NCBI GenBank assembly: GCA_027031145.1
Contig: JALVEG010000481.1
Location: 1-8,385, forward strand
Direction of reading: 5' to 3'
Origin: Saprospiraceae bacterium
GTDB taxonomy: Bacteria > Bacteroidota > Bacteroidia > Chitinophagales > Saprospiraceae
Length of the DNA: 8,385 nucleotides
Below the pieces are notes generated by a model. The model searched no databases, was not told where the DNA came from, and saw only the letters and a program-made list of their open reading frames with translations. Of the stretch, positions 6,801 to 8,385 are shown piece after piece. Position 1 is the stretch's first letter; the number at the start of each line of letters is the position of its first letter. The translations under genes were made by a program, and so were the position numbers.

Positions 6801-8385
6801 ATGAATTTTAGAAAAATCATAAATGATCTTCCTGATAAATATTGGTATATTTTTGCGTTGTTGTTGATTTTACCGGCACTGCTCATTAATTTGGGTCTCC
6901 TTACCCTCAATGAAGATGAAGCCATCCGTGCTCTGGTAGCTCTTGAAATGAAATATTCGGGAAATCTTATTGTCCCCACTTTGAACGGTACTTATTATTA
7001 TTTCAAACCACCGTTGTACAATTGGATAATTTTATTTTTTTATAATTTGTTAAATGATACAGGTCCCTGGACAGCGAGATTTGTGACTATTGTCAATTTG
7101 CTTGCATTTACATTTACTATTTATCTTACCAACAAAAAATATTTGAATAACAAACAGGCGATTTTGATCGCCCTGGTTTATATTACCTGCGGAAGAGTTA
7201 TCTTTTGGGATTCAATGTTGGCATATATTGATATTTCATATTCGTGGGTAACTTATGTTGAAATAATGTCAATTTACTTTTTTTATAAAAGGAAAAATTA
7301 TTGGGCATTGTTTTTAGTAAGTTATTTTTTAATGTCAGTTGGTTTCCTGATGAAAGGTTATACCTCATTGCCGTTTCAGGGACTAAGCTTACTGGCATTT
7401 TTTATTTGGAAAAAAGATTTTAAAAGATTGTTTACTTTACCTAATTTTATTGGATTAGGAATGTTTTTATTGATAATTGGTGTGTATTATTATTCGTATG
7501 ATCAATATAATGATATAATGAACACTGTCAATCCTCTGCTCGATCAATCTGTAAGAAGAACCGCTTTACATCAAAAAATTAATATCCGGCAAACGATAAA
7601 ACATATATTTACCTATCCATTTGAAAATTTATACCATTTTCTTCCCTGGTCTTTGATGGGGATATATCTGTTTAGCAGGAAAAATATCAGCAGGATCTTT
7701 AAAAATGAATTTGTCACTTTTAATGCATTGATGTTTTTTGTAAATATAATAGTTTATTGGGTTTCAGTAGAAGTATATCCGAGATATATTCTTATGTTGA
7801 TGCCAATGCTTTTTACGGTTTTTGTTTATTTGCATGAATCAAATTATAAAGAAAGGTCTTTGCATTACCGGGTATTGATGATCTTGTTTGGAATTCTTTT
7901 TATCGCGGTTTTTGCATTTAGTTTTACTCCGTATTTTGTTAAAGCAGCACATTTGAACAGCAATTATATATTGAAAACAGTGTTATTAAATATTTCTTCA
8001 TTGCTTCTGGCAATAATATTTTTTGTAAAAAAGAAAAACAGGCTTATAATCCTGATTTTATTAGTACTGGTTGTTCGTATTGGGTATGATTGGTTTGTAA
8101 TAACAGGCAGATACAGGGAAAATCCTGATGCCGGATACAAAGCGCAGGCTATTAGTATTGCTAAAAAATATAAAAACAAAGATATTTTTCTTTATAAAAA
8201 ATCCAAAGTAGATTATACAGCGTCCTATTATATTGCCAGGGAAAGAGGCAAAATAACCAAACGTGAGTTTAATAAATTTGTACCCCAAAACTATTATTAT
8301 TTTGACACTTCAAGATATGATCTGGATACCGGAATTTTCAAAATCGAAGATGAATTTATGGTCAGGGAGTTTCAGAGAAAAATAT
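6801..8385 (+). CDS. Membrane glycosyltransferase, ArnT/PMT_2 type (partial, runs off the right edge)
   Basis: The frame opens with ATG 6801, one base after the peptidase stop, and has no stop through 8385 (528 codons visible). It is a polytopic protein with a first membrane span at about residues 15-35 and many more to about 433. The extracytoplasmic loop after span 1 carries the GT-C/PMT_2 signature: NEDE at 37-40 (acidic pair of the active site), ALEMKYSGNLIVPTLNG at 47-63 and FKPPLYNW at 68-75. Further family-like sites are KGY at 185-187 and PRYIL at 327-331. From about residue 436 a hydrophilic, Tyr- and Lys-rich tail begins, as in ArnT-like proteins; the protein is probably nearly complete. 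Relatives transfer sugars from polyprenyl-phosphate donors to lipid A, protein or other envelope acceptors. The acceptor here is unknown. One-base spacing implies co-transcription with the M16 gene. Confidence 0.88.
   Translation, partial: MNFRKIINDLPDKYWYIFALLLILPALLINLGLLTLNEDEAIRALVALEMKYSGNLIVPTLNGTYYYFKPPLYNWIILFFYNLLNDTGPWTARFVTIVNLLAFTFTIYLTNKKYLNNKQAILIALVYITCGRVIFWDSMLAYIDISYSWVTYVEIMSIYFFYKRKNYWALFLVSYFLMSVGFLMKGYTSLPFQGLSLLAFFIWKKDFKRLFTLPNFIGLGMFLLIIGVYYYSYDQYNDIMNTVNPLLDQSVRRTALHQKINIRQTIKHIFTYPFENLYHFLPWSLMGIYLFSRKNISRIFKNEFVTFNALMFFVNIIVYWVSVEVYPRYILMLMPMLFTVFVYLHESNYKERSLHYRVLMILFGILFIAVFAFSFTPYFVKAAHLNSNYILKTVLLNISSLLLAIIFFVKKKNRLIILILLVLVVRIGYDWFVITGRYRENPDAGYKAQAISIAKKYKNKDIFLYKKSKVDYTASYYIARERGKITKREFNKFVPQNYYYFDTSRYDLDTGIFKIEDEFMVREFQRKI

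Noticed and set aside
7198..8288. Minus-strand open frames at the right end
   Set aside because: They are opposite the continuous glycosyltransferase frame, which carries clear family motifs, and show no motifs of their own.

Overview
The window reads as an ordinary stretch of chromosome from an AT-rich member of the Bacteroidota. Three things suggest this. Bacteroidota-type -7 promoter boxes (TAnnTTTG) lie just upstream of prs, rplY and, on the minus strand, the citrate synthase gene. None of the seven visible start codons has a Shine-Dalgarno sequence; the leaders are A/T-rich instead. The gene complement also fits (two-domain bL25, a ~410-residue M16 peptidase, an ArnT/PMT-like transferase). 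I cannot place it below phylum level.

Left block (1-1655, plus strand): the tail of a PhoU-like (DUF47-type) protein cut by the window edge, then a YheT-type alpha/beta hydrolase, then a small rhodanese-fold protein. Gaps of 9 bases and a one-base stop/start overlap suggest one transcript. The rhodanese has serine where the catalytic cysteine should be. A hairpin follows it.

Middle block (1860-3990, plus strand): prs (PRPP synthetase) and rplY (ribosomal protein bL25/CTC), each with its own promoter box and separated by 472 noncoding bases holding a REP-like palindrome. In many bacteria pth follows rplY; here a strong bidirectional terminator follows, and then a convergent citrate synthase gene.

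Right block (4007-8385): the minus-strand citrate synthase closely resembles mitochondrial/Geobacter-type enzymes. Diverging from it is an M16 zinc peptidase gene, followed after one base by a multi-membrane-span glycosyltransferase of the ArnT/PMT_2 type whose frame is still open at the right edge. That last gene covers about 1.6 kb and has no stop codon in the window.

The genes are mostly housekeeping: nucleotide precursor supply, the ribosome, the TCA cycle, proteolysis and envelope glycosylation. I see no mobile element, CRISPR array, phage or defence cassette, and no RNA gene. The points most worth a second look are the cysteine-less rhodanese, the eukaryote-like citrate synthase and the REP-like palindrome.
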